The translations under genes and the position numbers were made by a program. From assembly GCA_002501855.1 (NCBI GenBank), contig DAOM01000170.1:10795-24392 (forward strand): DNA of 13,598 nt. Reading direction: 5' to 3'. This DNA comes from Candidatus Nitrosopolaris nunavutensis (GTDB lineage: Archaea > Thermoproteota > Nitrososphaeria > Nitrososphaerales > Nitrososphaeraceae). How positions within the stretch are numbered: position 1 is the first letter of the stretch; the number at the start of each line of letters is the position of its first letter. A model generated the notes under the pieces. That model was not told the origin of the DNA, made no database searches, and saw only the letters and a list, made by a program, of their open reading frames with translations. Shown here piece after piece: positions 13,570 to 13,598 of the stretch.

Positions 13570-13598
13570 CTGTCTCTTATACACATCTGAAGCTTCCC
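13570..13598. other. Sequencing adapter: Nextera transposase mosaic end and read-through
   Basis: CTGTCTCTTATACACATCT (13570-13588) is an exact 19-base match to the Tn5/Nextera mosaic end as read out of an insert. The next ten bases, GAAGCTTCCC, match the adapter continuation GACGCTGCCG at seven positions, as expected from a low-quality read tail. These bases are library-preparation sequence left on the contig, not genome. Any translation across them (VSYTHLKLP) is artefact. Confidence 0.95.

Noticed and set aside
1..13598. CRISPR arrays, insertion sequences or prophage genes
   Set aside because: No regular spaced repeats, transposase motifs, long terminal inverted repeats or phage structural genes are visible; the only transposon-like sequence is the sequencing adapter at the right end.

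Overview
The window is a contig of low to moderate GC (roughly 40% by eye) that looks archaeal and most like a Thaumarchaeota (Nitrososphaerota) genome. The evidence is: TATA-like boxes about 25-30 bases upstream of most gene starts with almost no 5' leader; frequent GTG and TTG starts; archaeal-type NadM adenylyltransferase, TrmI and MetRS; a stand-alone response-regulator receiver, which argues against Sulfolobales; and a full methylmalonyl-CoA isomerisation set, as used in the 3-hydroxypropionate/4-hydroxybutyrate carbon-fixation cycle. The lineage is an inference from gene content, not a database result.

Layout. 1-606 (-) is a HAD phosphatase running off the left edge. 814-1635 (+) is the tRNA m1A methyltransferase TrmI. 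1732-2250 (-) is a secreted or anchored DUF192 protein. 2251-2642 has no convincing gene but holds a more GC-rich patch with several possible hairpins. 2643-3071 (-) is a J-domain protein with a C-terminal membrane anchor. 3183-4145 (+) is a GlmS/AgaS-like SIS-domain protein. 4244-4639 (+) is a lone receiver domain. 4640-4888 contains what may be the relic of a winged-helix gene.

The metabolic core is 4889-8010. It has the cobalamin-binding small subunit of methylmalonyl-CoA mutase (-), diverging from the G-protein chaperone MeaB and the catalytic large subunit (+, directly abutting). The matching epimerase lies at 11838-12239 (-). Together these convert (S)-methylmalonyl-CoA to succinyl-CoA and protect the B12 enzyme. 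Between them lie adenosylhomocysteinase (8131-9327), methionyl-tRNA synthetase (9447-11126) and the overlapping NMN adenylyltransferase nadM (11116-11667). With TrmI, these give the stretch a methionine/SAM flavour.

The right end carries a small coiled-coil protein (12358-12717, -), a PadR-family repressor (12776-13279, -) with a striking inverted repeat between its TATA box and its start codon, a patch of degenerate 20-base repeats, and the beginning of a membrane protein (+). The last 29 bases (13570-13598) are not genomic: they match the Nextera transposase mosaic end followed by a noisy adapter read-through.

The most interesting leads are the PadR autoregulatory operator and a related ATATC(A/G)CTA motif upstream of the SAM-cycle genes, the inverted repeat in the divergent mutase promoter, the unexplained hairpin-rich intergenic patch, and the His/Gln-rich extension on the mutase small subunit. 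I found no convincing entirely new multi-gene system.
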